Shown here: in pieces, positions 17,821 through 25,825 of the stretch | Layout of the letters: every line of letters begins with the position of its first letter | Position numbering within the stretch: the first letter of the stretch is position 1 | Assembly (NCBI RefSeq): GCF_004354015.1 | Contig: NZ_SMRU01000016.1 | Location: forward strand, 62,001 to 126,000 | Origin: Arthrobacter terricola | GTDB lineage: Bacteria > Actinomycetota > Actinomycetes > Actinomycetales > Micrococcaceae | Direction: 5' to 3' | Length of the DNA stretch: 64,000 nt | Translations under genes and position numbers: made by a program | Notes under the pieces: generated by a model | What the model saw: only the letters and a program-made list of their open reading frames with translations | Database searches by the model: none | Told to the model about the DNA's origin: nothing

Positions 17821-17885
17821 ATCCATCGCCGCGTACGTGTCGTTTTGACCACTCAAAACGACACGTACGCAGCGATGGATTTTTT
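17821..17885 (+). terminator. Very long intrinsic terminator hairpin
   Basis: Arms of 28 bp (17821-17848 and 17853-17880) pair with a single mismatch around a CCAC loop and are followed by six T residues. The core contains CGTACGTGTCGTTTTGA and its complement. This stem is about three times longer than usual and looks like a terminator built from a repetitive element. It ends the MFS transcript. Confidence 0.85.
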
Positions 17886-17979
17886 CGTGCTCCTAACCCG
17901 CGCGAAACCACTGTGCAACATTGCCCCGCCACACTGGAATAGCCGGCAAACGCAGGCAGCTCCAGCCAGGGAGGCCATC

Positions 17980-18216
17980 ATGTTGAAGGATGTATCCGCG
18001 AAGCCCACACGAATCCGTACACTTGACCAGCTGCACCGCGGCGACCAGATCGAAGCCCGCCTCTCCGTCGGCCCCTCCTACGATGACGTGGTCATCCGCA
18101 GGGGCAGCGTCCAGGAGACGGCCCCGGGCATCGGCGTCGTCTGGATCATGGATCAGCTGACCGGCCTCCGCAAGGCCATCAATGCCGACGAATGCACAGT
18201 CTGGCGCGTGGCCTGA
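17980..18216 (+). CDS. Small hypothetical protein, 78 residues
   Basis: A 78-residue soluble protein with a good ribosome site (AGGGAGG, 4-5 bases before the ATG). It reads MLKDVSAKPTRIRTLDQLHR and then a beta-rich segment (QIEARLSVGPSYDDVVIRRG, VWIMDQLTGLRKAI). There are no membrane segments or cysteines, and I recognise no domain. It follows the long terminator, so it has its own promoter, and it converges on the MoaD/ThiS-like gene 20 bp downstream. Coding is supported by the ribosome site and codon bias; function is unknown. Confidence 0.6.
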   Translation: MLKDVSAKPTRIRTLDQLHRGDQIEARLSVGPSYDDVVIRRGSVQETAPGIGVVWIMDQLTGLRKAINADECTVWRVA

Positions 18217-18235
18217 GCCGCCCGCACCCCGGTTT

Positions 18236-18523
18236 TCAGCCGCCGGCCACGGATTGGATGATCAAAACCTCCTGGCCGCCCACAACCTCAGTATCCAGGC
18301 CCTTGAGACGACGAACCTCCTCGCCATTCACGTAAATATTCACGTAGCGGCGGAGGGACCCGGTTTCGTCCCGGAGCCGACGGGCCAGCACCGGGTAATC
18401 CCGGGTGACGGCATCGAGCAAGCTTTCCACGGTCACAGCGCCGTCGGCGGGTGTAGTCAGACAGGACTGCCCGCCGGCGAGCGGCTGGAGAACGCTCGGC
18501 AAAACAACCGTAATGTCAGGCAA
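18236..18523 (-). CDS. MoaD/ThiS-family ubiquitin-like sulfur carrier
   Basis: A 95-residue beta-grasp protein ending in the diglycine tail QSVAGG, needed for adenylation and thiocarboxylation in MoaD, ThiS and SAMP-type proteins. The conserved RRYVNIYVNGEEVRRLKGLDT and GGQEVLIIQSVAGG segments are clear. I chose a TTG start at 18523, with TAGGA 6 bases upstream, because no ATG/GTG gives a full domain. It begins 8 bp after the stop of the Asp-box repeat gene, so the two are co-transcribed. No E1-like activating enzyme or molybdopterin/thiamine gene is nearby, so its acceptor pathway is unclear. Confidence 0.82.
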   Translation of the reverse strand: MPDITVVLPSVLQPLAGGQSCLTTPADGAVTVESLLDAVTRDYPVLARRLRDETGSLRRYVNIYVNGEEVRRLKGLDTEVVGGQEVLIIQSVAGG

Positions 18524-18531
18524 GGCCGGTC

Positions 18532-19713
18532 CTACGCCGGAAGACTCGTCGTGGCCGCGGCGGCGGCCTGCTCGACCGCTTCCTCGACCGCCTCCTCGGG
18601 TGTACCCCCGGTGGCGGGGACGCCGGAGACAACAGCGGCGCGGACACACAAGACATCCGGGAGATGTGAGGCAACCTCCTGGAACGTTTCGCCTTCGTCA
18701 TCGCTGGCGTAAACCGAACCACCACGGGTTCCGAAGTACACCCCGACGGGTTCAGCAGTATCCACCGAGGCCGCGTCACGGAGCACCGCGTTGTATTCGT
18801 GGTCCGGCAACCCCACGTCCAAGCGCTTCCATGTATGTCCAGCATCGTCCGTGCGATGGACCGCGAGCCGGCCGTCCGGCGGGATCCGTTCGCTATCCGC
18901 TTTGATGGGCACCACCCAGGCCGTACCCTCACGCCGCGGGTGTGTGAGCATGACAAAACCGAAATCCGCGGGCAGGCCCTCGGCGATCGAAACCCAGTTC
19001 TCGCCGTTGTCATCCGTGCGGTAAACGCCGTGGTGGTTCTGTGCGTACAGGCGGCCTTCGACGACGGCATCCGCAGCGATCTTGTGCACGCACTGGCCAA
19101 ACTCGGGGTTGGGATCCGGCATGAAGTAGGCCGAAATCCCCTTGTTGCGCGCCTCCCAGGAGGCACCGCCGTCGAGCGATCGGTAGACGCCGCCAGTGCT
19201 CATGGCGACGTGGACGTTTTCCCCGGACGGATTGACCACGATCGAATGCGCCGCCGCACCGCCATACCCGGCTCCCCAGTCGCTGTGGTGCGGGTGCTCC
19301 CAAAGGCCCCGATTGAGCTCAAAGTGCTCGCCGCCGTCGGTGGACTTCCACACCGAGATCGGCTCGCAGCCGGCCCACACGACCCCCGGCCTCGCGGCGG
19401 AATCGGGGTAAATCTGCCAGATCCGTTCAAGCGCGGCATCAGTGCCTTCGGGAAACTTGATGGCGCCTTGCTCGGGCTCGGTCCACGTTGCGCCGAGATC
19501 GTCGGAATGGACCACGGTGGGCCCCCAGTGTTCGGAGCGCACGCCCACCATGATCCGCGGGGTGCCCCCACGGGTATCTATCCCGATGCTCGGGATCTCA
19601 CTCATGAGGAAATGCGGGCCGGAAAGGGACCACTGTTTTCGGTCTGAGCTGCGTGCCAGCCACAGTCCTTTTTTAGTCCCGATCGCTAAGACATAACTCT
19701 CTGCGGTAGCCAT
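18532..19713 (-). CDS. Asp-box (BNR/sortilin-like) beta-propeller protein
   Basis: A protein of about 393 residues with at least six Asp-box motifs of the form S/TxDxGxxW/F (SDDLGATW, STDGGEHF, SLDGGASW, TDDNGENW, TDDAGHTW, SDDEGETF). These mark BNR/sialidase/Vps10-type propellers. There is no signal peptide, and catalytic sialidase residues are not recognisable, so a hydrolase annotation would be unsafe. Possible starts are 19713 (MATAESY, chosen), 19722 and 19749; none has a strong ribosome site. It sits 8 bp upstream of the MoaD/ThiS-like gene and likely acts with it. The C-terminus is Ala/Glu-rich (EEAVEEAVEQAAAAATT). Confidence 0.8.
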   Translation of the reverse strand: MATAESYVLAIGTKKGLWLARSSDRKQWSLSGPHFLMSEIPSIGIDTRGGTPRIMVGVRSEHWGPTVVHSDDLGATWTEPEQGAIKFPEGTDAALERIWQIYPDSAARPGVVWAGCEPISVWKSTDGGEHFELNRGLWEHPHHSDWGAGYGGAAAHSIVVNPSGENVHVAMSTGGVYRSLDGGASWEARNKGISAYFMPDPNPEFGQCVHKIAADAVVEGRLYAQNHHGVYRTDDNGENWVSIAEGLPADFGFVMLTHPRREGTAWVVPIKADSERIPPDGRLAVHRTDDAGHTWKRLDVGLPDHEYNAVLRDAASVDTAEPVGVYFGTRGGSVYASDDEGETFQEVASHLPDVLCVRAAVVSGVPATGGTPEEAVEEAVEQAAAAATTSLPA

Positions 19714-19769
19714 GAACCCCATGCAACCATCACCGTGCGGGAGCCGCAACGGTTTTTATGCGCTGGCTC

Positions 19770-19815
19770 GGCGCCGAGTATTGGCGCTGGCCGTTGGCGC
19801 CGAGTATTGGCGCTG
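19770..19815. repeat. Two 20-bp direct repeats in an intergenic gap
   Basis: GGCGCCGAGTATTGGCGCTG occurs exactly at 19770-19789 and again at 19796-19815. Each copy can fold on itself (GCGCC/GGCGC). They lie between two minus-strand genes and could act as a repeat-element or weak terminator for the 62-residue gene. No function is shown. Confidence 0.6.
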
Positions 19816-19832
19816 CGCTGGCGTGAGCCAGG

Positions 19833-20021
19833 TTAGTCGACGAATTCGGACTGCGTCTCGATGAAGTCCCAATCCGCGTCGCTGAGTCCGCCCGCGAGGT
19901 CATCCGGGTGCGGACCGCCTGCATCGGCTATGCGTTGCAGGACTTCCAGCGGAATTTCCGTTGAACGGAGGTTCTCCCGCAGCCACTCCTTGCTATTAAC
20001 GTCAATATCCAGCCACCACAT
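19833..20021 (-). CDS. Small hypothetical protein, 62 residues
   Basis: A 62-residue acidic protein opening with MWWLDIDVNSKEWLREN. The ATG at 20021 is preceded by GGAG at 6 bases; a longer in-frame reading to 20090 has no better ribosome site. It is rich in Trp at the N-terminus and Asp/Glu throughout (GGLSDADWDFIETQSEFVD). No membrane segment or known domain was recognised. It diverges from the universal stress gene. Confidence 0.55.
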   Translation of the reverse strand: MWWLDIDVNSKEWLRENLRSTEIPLEVLQRIADAGGPHPDDLAGGLSDADWDFIETQSEFVD

Positions 20022-20137
20022 GAAGATCTCCACGTGGACCACCCCTTCCTTTGCAGTTACAACGCTAGGCCTGCGTGAGGTGCTCGACAAGGCCTTGCGA
20101 AGCTGTTCAAACCTGGTCTCCGAAGCAACAATTGAGT

Positions 20138-20701
20138 ATGGCCTCGGAGAGTTTCAGTGGTCGCGTTCCTTTGGTGCTCGGCGTCTTACCGGGCCAGCAT
20201 CCCCATGTTCTCCGCACGGCGCGGGACCTCGCCCTCAGCCTGGCCGCCCCCTTGGTCTGTGCCTACGTGGATGAGGCAAGCTACCTGGTGGAATGGGACC
20301 CCACCAAGGAAACGCACCGCATGTCGCTGCACCCAGGGAAGGTGGACGCCGACCTCGCGGCCGTGCGGACCGAACTCCGCACCCAGATCCAGGAGGCCGC
20401 GGGCGAAGCTCGAGTGGACTGGACGCTGCGCCTTCTTGCCGGCGATCCCGCACGCGCCATTGGCCGGCTGGCCGACGACATCCAGGCTTCCATGATCATT
20501 CTCGGGTGCCCCGAGCCCGGGCTGGGGCACAGGATTTCCGAAGCCTTCAACGGTTCAGTCGCCACGTGGCTGACGCGACATCAGAGCCGGCCCGTGCTTT
20601 TGGTCCCAATCCCCCGCCACGAACGCCGCAGTTCCCACGATCCCGCCGCGCCAAGCACGGATCGCCGCGAGGCTCCTCCCGGCCCGGAAAAACTAAAGTG
20701 A
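20138..20701 (+). CDS. Universal stress protein (UspA-like)
   Basis: A cytoplasmic protein of about 187 residues with a single Usp domain: VPLVLGVLPG at the N-terminus, AGDPARAIGRLADDIQASMI, and a C-terminal nucleotide-binding-like loop around GHRISEAFNGSVATWLTRHQ followed by PVLLVP. Usp proteins bind ATP or similar nucleotides and are induced by stress. The tail (about 25 residues, RHERRSSHDPAAPSTDRREA) is charged and probably disordered. The start is uncertain: ATG 20138 has a poor ribosome site, while a longer reading from 20075 lacks domain sequence. A strong terminator follows. Confidence 0.78.
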   Translation: MASESFSGRVPLVLGVLPGQHPHVLRTARDLALSLAAPLVCAYVDEASYLVEWDPTKETHRMSLHPGKVDADLAAVRTELRTQIQEAAGEARVDWTLRLLAGDPARAIGRLADDIQASMIILGCPEPGLGHRISEAFNGSVATWLTRHQSRPVLLVPIPRHERRSSHDPAAPSTDRREAPPGPEKLK

Positions 20702-20789
20702 AAGTAGTAATTCAGATCGGTAGCGGAAGGCCGTCGGGCCACGTAAGCTGATTGTCAGCAGGAACCGCAAAGAACCTGCTCCAAAGTCC

Positions 20790-20834
20790 GCTCCGGAGTG
20801 CGTATCCCCCAATAACGCACTCCGGAGCTCTTTT
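20790..20834 (+). terminator. Intrinsic terminator after the usp gene
   Basis: GCTCCGGAGTGCGT (20790-20803) pairs perfectly with ACGCACTCCGGAGC (20815-20828) around an 11-base C-rich loop, followed by TCTTTTTT. A smaller GCAGG/CCTGC hairpin lies just upstream (20758-20780). Confidence 0.85.
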
Positions 20835-21033
20835 TTAACGCGCGTGCTGGCTGCCGCTGCGTGGCCCCAGGACCCCCATGGATCGCTGCCGGGAGGCCCG
20901 CTCCTGACCCTGTTTGGCCCGTTAAAGGCCCGCAAAATCACGACTCGCCGTGTCGCAAGCGCTTTCCCAATTCAAAGAGGGTCAGGAAGCCGGCGCCTCC
21001 ATTGTTGCCCAAGGATTTGCGCTAGGTTTTACA

Positions 21034-21077
21034 TACCCCCTGGGGGTACTTGAACTAATACCCCTAGGGGGTATAGC
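21034..21077 (+). promoter_or_regulatory. Double CsoR-type operator and promoter of the copper operon
   Basis: Two G/C-tract palindromes flank the promoter: TACCCCCTGGGGGTA (21034-21048) and ATACCCCTAGGGGGTAT (21058-21074), matching CsoR operators. TTGAAC (21050-21055) and TATAGC (21072-21077) with a 16-base spacer give a plausible promoter. The second operator covers the spacer and part of the -10, so apo-CsoR should block transcription, with release on Cu(I). The rest of the 384-bp gap (20702-21085) holds the usp terminator and nothing else I recognise. Confidence 0.8.
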
Positions 21078-21085
21078 TTAGGACC

Positions 21086-21502
21086 ATGAGCACGGTTGAA
21101 CTGAACCCGCCGGAAACTAAATCGGTCGACGTGGAAACTGTCGACGTGAACGCCGTGGACCTCGCGATTGGCCCCACGGGTGTTCAGGTCGAGGATGGGA
21201 CCCATTCGCCACACGGCTACTCGAGTCACAAGGACGCCTACCTGAAGCGCCTCAAACGTATCGAGGGCCAGGTGCGCGGCATCGCGCGCATGGTTGAAGA
21301 CGACAAGTACTGCATCGACATCCTCACCCAGGTCTCTGCGGTCACCAAGGCACTCCACGCCGTGAGCCTCGGCCTCGTTGAGGAGCACATCGGCCATTGC
21401 GTTGCCGGAGCGGCTTCCGAGGCAGATCCCGATCTTCGAGCCGAGCAAATCGACGTCAAGGTCAAGGAGGCAACCGATGCCATCGGGCGCCTGCTGCGGT
21501 AA
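21086..21502 (+). CDS. csoR: Copper-sensing repressor CsoR
   Basis: A 138-residue DUF156/CsoR-family repressor. The Cu(I) ligands Cys76 (DKYCIDIL), His101 and Cys105 (EEHIGHC) have exactly the spacing (25 and 4) of Mycobacterium CsoR Cys36-His61-Cys65. The DNA-contact helix contains LKRLKRIEGQVRGIARMVE. The first 45 residues are an acidic extension unlike the short Mycobacterium N-terminus. It is the first gene of a csoR-copZ-copA operon and is probably autoregulated through the two operators just upstream. Confidence 0.92.
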   Translation: MSTVELNPPETKSVDVETVDVNAVDLAIGPTGVQVEDGTHSPHGYSSHKDAYLKRLKRIEGQVRGIARMVEDDKYCIDILTQVSAVTKALHAVSLGLVEEHIGHCVAGAASEADPDLRAEQIDVKVKEATDAIGRLLR

Positions 21503-21554
21503 CCCCGCAAGCAATCACCACCCCACCATCCAACTCACCACCAAGGAGCACACA

Positions 21555-21794
21555 ATGGGCCGCACCGCCACCATCCAGACCAACGTCAGCGTTTCCGGCA
21601 TGACCTGCGGGCACTGCATCTCGGCAGTCAGCGAGGAAATCGAATCCCTGGCCGGTGTGGAACTGGTTGAAGTCGACCTCAACCCCGGCGGGCTCTCCAG
21701 TGTCACCATCACTTCTACCCAGGAGCTGTCGCCGGCTGAAATCGGCGAAGCTGTTGCCGAAGCCGGCTACCTGGTAGTTGCCAATGAGGCCTAG
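21555..21794 (+). CDS. copZ: Copper chaperone CopZ (HMA domain)
   Basis: A 79-residue heavy-metal-associated domain protein with Cu(I)-binding GMTCGHC near residue 15-21 and the C-terminal EIGEAVAEAGY pattern. It carries Cu(I) in the cytoplasm to the CopA ATPase. AAGGAG sits 6 bases before the ATG at 21555. It lies 52 bp after csoR and 9 bp before copA. Confidence 0.92.
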   Translation: MGRTATIQTNVSVSGMTCGHCISAVSEEIESLAGVELVEVDLNPGGLSSVTITSTQELSPAEIGEAVAEAGYLVVANEA

Positions 21795-21803
21795 GGGCCA
21801 CTC

Positions 21804-24254
21804 GTGACCAACCAGGACATCTTGCACCAAGCGGGAACGCGCATACTCGAGCTCGACATCGAAGGCATGACGTGTGCATCCTGCGTGGCCCGCGTTGAGC
21901 GGAAGCTCGGGAAGCTTGAAGGCGTCGAAGCGTCGGTCAATCTCCCGCTCGAGTCGGCGCAAGTCACCGTCCCCGCCAACATCACGGACCAACAGATCGT
22001 GGACACCGTCAAAGCCACCGGCTACAAAGCCCGGATCCGCGGAGCGGGACCCACCGTGCCCGCGGCGGACGTCCAGCTCGACGTTCCGGAGCATCACAAT
22101 CACGACGCCGGAACGCAGCTGAACGGGATTGCCCACCACGTCCCTGCCGGACATGAACATAACTCCGGCGGAGGCACGGGCGGCGACCATATGTCCCATG
22201 GGCCGGCCGCACATCAGTTGCGCCCTCGCCTGATTGTCGCAGCAATCCTGACGATCCCGGTTTTCGCCATTTCGATGGTTCCCGCCTTCCAGTTCCCCCA
22301 GTGGGGCTGGGTCGCCGCGGTCTTGGCCCTTCCTGTAGTGAGCTGGGCCGCGTGGCCGTTCCATCGCGCCGCAGCCATCAACGCCCGGCACTTCGCCTCG
22401 ACCATGGACACCCTCGTCTCCATCGGCGTACTTGCCGCCTACGTCTATTCGTCATGGCAACTCCTCGCCAACCCCATGCTGACGGAATACCCCGGCATGG
22501 AGTCGATGCCGGGCATGGGCGACATGGGAAACATGGGGGGAATGAGCGGCGGCTTGTACTTTGAGGTTGCCGCGGTCGTGACCACGTTCTTGCTCCTGGG
22601 CCGCTATCTCGAAGCCAACGCCAAATCCAAGGCGGGCGACGCCCTCAGGGCCTTGCTTGATTTGGGAGCCAAGGAAGCAACCGTGCTGCGCGACGGCGTC
22701 GAGCACAAGATCCCGGCCGAACACCTCGTGGCCGGAGACGTCTTCGTGGTCCGCCCCGGCGAGAAGATCGCCACGGACGGCGTGGTGACGGGCGGCGCAT
22801 CCGCCGTCGACGCTTCGCTGGTCACGGGTGAATCCGTGCCGGTCGAGGTCGGCCCCGGCAGCCAAGTCACAGGTGCCACCATCAACACATCCGGACGGTT
22901 GATTGTCCAGGCAACACGCGTCGGCTCGGACACCACCTTGGCGCAAATGGGACGGCTTGTCAGTCAGGCCCAGACGGGAAAAGCCCCGATTGCACGGCTC
23001 GCCGACCGAATCAGCGCGGTCTTTGTTCCCCTTGTCTTGGTGACCGCTGTTGTCACATTCGTGCTTTGGTTCGTCCTGAGCGGGGATCTCAACGCGTCCT
23101 TCACGGCGGCGGTGTCTGTACTGGTCATCGCGTGCCCGTGCGCTTTGGGCCTCGCGACCCCTGTCGGGCTTCTAACCGGAACCGGCCGTGGCGCCCAACT
23201 CGGCATCCTCATCAAGGGACCCCAAGTCCTCGAGGATACCCGCACCGTGGACGCAATCCTCCTGGACAAAACGGGTACAGTCACCAGCGGCAAACTCGCC
23301 GTGGGTGGCACGATTGCGCTCAACGGCCACTCCCCTGCCGATGTCCTGACTCTCGCGGGCGCAGTCGAGGCAGCGTCCGAGCATCCCATCGCCCACGCGA
23401 TTACAGCCGCCGCCACCTCGGCGTTGCCTGGTACCGGTTCGCTGCCGGCCGTGAAGGACTTCGATTCCGCTCCGGGCGGCGGCGTCCGCGGGGTCGTCGC
23501 GCTGAACGGATCTCGTCCCGGCGATGCAGGGATCGAGGATGAAGGGATCGAGCACGAGCAGCTGGTCCTGGCTGGCCGAACCGCTTGGTTGGAACAGAAC
23601 GGGATCTTCCCCGATCCGGCCCAACAGGAGGCATTTGCCGCCGAAGAAGCACAAGGCGCAACTGCCATCTGGGTAGCCGTTGACGGAACACCTGTCGGGA
23701 TTGTGACACTGAGGGACACCATCAAACCTGGATCGGCCGCCGCTATCGCGAAGCTCAAAGAGCTCGGCATCCGTCCTTTGCTACTGACTGGCGACAATGC
23801 CGCGGTCGCAGCCCAGGTGGCTGCCGCCGTCGGAATTGCTCCGGAGGATGTGCGGGCGGGCGTCCAGCCCGAAGGGAAAGTGGAAGCCGTTCGGAACCTC
23901 CAAAGCCAAGGCTCCACGGTGGCCATGGCAGGAGACGGAGTCAACGACGCCGCAGCCTTGGCCCAAGCCGACCTCGGCATTGCGATGGGTTCCGGCACGG
24001 ATGTCGCCATCGAGGCTTCCGACCTGACAGTCATGGGAAGCGATCTCGGTCAGCTGGTTCAGGCCATCGAACTATCGCGGAAGACACTCGGCACCATCAA
24101 GACGAACCTGTTCTGGGCGTTCTTCTACAACGCGATCGGAATCCCGGTGGCAGCCTTGGGCCTTCTCAACCCAATGATTGCAGGAGCGGCCATGGCGGCG
24201 AGCTCCGTCCTGGTGGTCGCGAACTCGCTGCGCCTGCGCTCCTTCGGGAGGTAG
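21804..24254 (+). CDS. copA: Cu(I)-exporting P1B-type ATPase
   Basis: An 816-residue P1B-1 ATPase in the membrane. It has an N-terminal metal domain with GMTCASC (Cys24, Cys27), a His-rich linker (EHHNHDAG, PAGHEHNSGG, GDHMSHGPAAH), then membrane segments, the actuator TGES loop, the transmembrane metal site Cys444-Pro-Cys446, the phosphorylation site DKTGT (Asp488) and the hinge GDGVNDAAAL. A Met/Gly-rich external loop (MESMPGMGDMGNMGGMSGG) between membrane segments may bind Cu on the outer face. It starts with GTG. It exports Cu(I) delivered by CopZ. Confidence 0.94.
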   Translation: MTNQDILHQAGTRILELDIEGMTCASCVARVERKLGKLEGVEASVNLPLESAQVTVPANITDQQIVDTVKATGYKARIRGAGPTVPAADVQLDVPEHHNHDAGTQLNGIAHHVPAGHEHNSGGGTGGDHMSHGPAAHQLRPRLIVAAILTIPVFAISMVPAFQFPQWGWVAAVLALPVVSWAAWPFHRAAAINARHFASTMDTLVSIGVLAAYVYSSWQLLANPMLTEYPGMESMPGMGDMGNMGGMSGGLYFEVAAVVTTFLLLGRYLEANAKSKAGDALRALLDLGAKEATVLRDGVEHKIPAEHLVAGDVFVVRPGEKIATDGVVTGGASAVDASLVTGESVPVEVGPGSQVTGATINTSGRLIVQATRVGSDTTLAQMGRLVSQAQTGKAPIARLADRISAVFVPLVLVTAVVTFVLWFVLSGDLNASFTAAVSVLVIACPCALGLATPVGLLTGTGRGAQLGILIKGPQVLEDTRTVDAILLDKTGTVTSGKLAVGGTIALNGHSPADVLTLAGAVEAASEHPIAHAITAAATSALPGTGSLPAVKDFDSAPGGGVRGVVALNGSRPGDAGIEDEGIEHEQLVLAGRTAWLEQNGIFPDPAQQEAFAAEEAQGATAIWVAVDGTPVGIVTLRDTIKPGSAAAIAKLKELGIRPLLLTGDNAAVAAQVAAAVGIAPEDVRAGVQPEGKVEAVRNLQSQGSTVAMAGDGVNDAAALAQADLGIAMGSGTDVAIEASDLTVMGSDLGQLVQAIELSRKTLGTIKTNLFWAFFYNAIGIPVAALGLLNPMIAGAAMAASSVLVVANSLRLRSFGR

Positions 24255-24255
24255 C

Positions 24256-24306
24256 AGTTCGAGCGGTAGCTGTTCGGACGGTAGCCGTGCCAGTTCGGAC
24301 GGTAGC
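24256..24306. repeat. Three imperfect 15-bp repeats after copA
   Basis: The word (A/T)GTTCGGACGGTAGC occurs at 24271-24285 and 24292-24306, with a diverged copy (AGTTCGAGCGGTAGC) at 24256-24270. The 150-bp gap to the next gene contains no T-tailed hairpin. Likely a decaying tandem repeat. Confidence 0.5.
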
Positions 24307-24405
24307 AAGCGCAGGGCCGGCGGGTCTGCCCACTTCGGGCGGCACGCCGGTCCCCGCGCGTTGCGGGCTACCCTTCTTCGCTAGGGAAGTTCCGCCAACC
24401 GCCGG

Positions 24406-24678
24406 TTACGCGGTTCCGAAACGAACAGCCGCACGGGCCTTGGCTTTGGCCGCCTCGTCGTCACGATTGCGTGCGGGCGCGTGGGTCACCAGAGCATCGA
24501 GAAGGTGCTGCGTGGCATGGGCGATCTCCTCGACGGCCCGGGCGAACGCCTCCTCGTTGGCCTTGGAAGGCTTGGTGCTGCCACTGATTTTGCGGACATA
24601 TTGCAGGGCGGCAGCTTCAACCTCCGCTGAGGTAGCTCGCGGCTCGAAATTGTGAAGGGTGTGGATGTTGCGGCACAT
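24406..24678 (-). CDS. DUF2277 family protein
   Basis: A 90-residue protein that begins MCRNIHTLHNFEPRATSAEV and has LQYVRKISGSTKPSKANEEA, the diagnostic pattern of DUF2277. The family is small and soluble, and its function is unknown. I chose the ATG at 24678 because family members begin MCRNI; an upstream ATG at 24687 would add MGG. It lies downstream of the EamA gene on the same strand with a gap of 51 bp. Confidence 0.82.
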   Translation of the reverse strand: MCRNIHTLHNFEPRATSAEVEAAALQYVRKISGSTKPSKANEEAFARAVEEIAHATQHLLDALVTHAPARNRDDEAAKAKARAAVRFGTA

Positions 24679-24729
24679 ACCACCCATGCTAGGCCTAGCG
24701 TCCCCGGGAAGGGATGCCCGCAAGCAGTC

Positions 24730-25755
24730 CTACATCGACTCGGAAGGCACAGGCTCGACGTCGTTCGCGTGATCAAGCTCGGAGGCTGCGGCTTTGCCCG
24801 GCTCGGCGGACCCCAGCCGGTCGGCCCGCAGTTCGTCGATGCGGACAAGGACCACGCCGCAAACAATCAACGCACCGCCCAGGAGCTGGATGGTCCCGGG
24901 CAGTTCAGCCAGCAACAACCAGGCCCAGACTACGGCGAACAACACTTCCGTCAGTGAGACAAAGGACGCGACCTTCGAGCCGAGGCTGCGCGCGGCCATG
25001 ATCCCCGTGACATAGGACAGGACTGTCGCCAACAAGATCAACCCGGCGAGTGAAACCCACCACGGAGTGGTCCAGGGACCCAAGTGCGTATCAGCGGACG
25101 CAAAGGTCATGGACAGCAGCCCGGTGCCGCCGGCAACCCACACGAGGACCGAGCCCACCATGAGCCCGCCAGATGCGAGGACGATTGGCGGCAAGGTGTC
25201 GTTCTGCTTGGCGGTGATGAAGAAATAGATCACGAGGCAAACCGCTGCAGCCAGCCCCCAGAGGACTCCGACGAAGTCCACTTTGACCGAGCCCGTGAGG
25301 TCGAGGACCAAGATGAGACCGCCCAGGGAAAGCAAGGTCCCCACCGACGTAAGCGCGCGCGGGCGCCGTCGGGTTGCCATCCACAGCCACAAGACGATCA
25401 GGGTAGGCGCGAGATACTCAAGCAGCAGGGCCACTCCCACGGACAGCCGTGAGACAGCGTTGAAGTAGAAAAGCTGGCACCCGGCCACGCCAATCACCCC
25501 GAACAGCAGGATCGTGAGCCAGTTGTCCTTGAGCTGGTGCCACCGTCCGCGAAGGGCAATGATCGCGGGAATCAGCAAAACCAACGACGCACCGGTCAAG
25601 CGAACAGCCACGGCCGAGCCCGGCGTCCACCCGGTTTCCAGCAGGGACTTGGCAAAAGAACCAGACAAGCCGAAGACCGCTGAAGAGAAGAGGGCGATCC
25701 CCACGCCAGATGCCATGAGGCGCGGAGCACCGGTCCGAGTGGTTGCAGCCGACAC
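24730..25755 (-). CDS. EamA-family drug/metabolite transporter
   Basis: A 341-residue inner-membrane protein with about ten hydrophobic segments arranged as two EamA repeats (first FGLSGSFAKSLLETGWTPG, second about residue 155 on). The C-terminal tail (about 40 residues) is acidic. DMT proteins export amino acids or metabolites; no substrate can be assigned. The GTG start has AGGAGG 5 bases upstream. It diverges from a CGNR-type regulator gene, a pairing often seen for these exporters and suggesting local control. Confidence 0.85.
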   Translation of the reverse strand: MSAATTRTGAPRLMASGVGIALFSSAVFGLSGSFAKSLLETGWTPGSAVAVRLTGASLVLLIPAIIALRGRWHQLKDNWLTILLFGVIGVAGCQLFYFNAVSRLSVGVALLLEYLAPTLIVLWLWMATRRRPRALTSVGTLLSLGGLILVLDLTGSVKVDFVGVLWGLAAAVCLVIYFFITAKQNDTLPPIVLASGGLMVGSVLVWVAGGTGLLSMTFASADTHLGPWTTPWWVSLAGLILLATVLSYVTGIMAARSLGSKVASFVSLTEVLFAVVWAWLLLAELPGTIQLLGGALIVCGVVLVRIDELRADRLGSAEPGKAAASELDHANDVEPVPSESM

Positions 25756-25825
25756 AGCAGCCTCCTGTCAGGAGTAAAATGGGTTACGCTGCTGACAATA
25801 CTCCCGAAACATGTAAGGAGTCAAA

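Noticed and set aside
18532..19713. True sialidase
   Set aside because: Asp-boxes alone do not give sialidase activity; the Arg triad and Tyr/Glu catalytic residues are not recognisable and no signal peptide is present.
20702..20834. Small RNA or 6C-type RNA before the copper operon
   Set aside because: There are two hairpins and a C-rich loop, but the C-run has five, and the second hairpin with T-tract is explained as the usp terminator; no promoter is seen.
20957..20964. LacI-type operator (AAGCGCTT)
   Set aside because: The match is short, occurs by chance in GC-rich DNA and no LacI gene or sugar gene is nearby.
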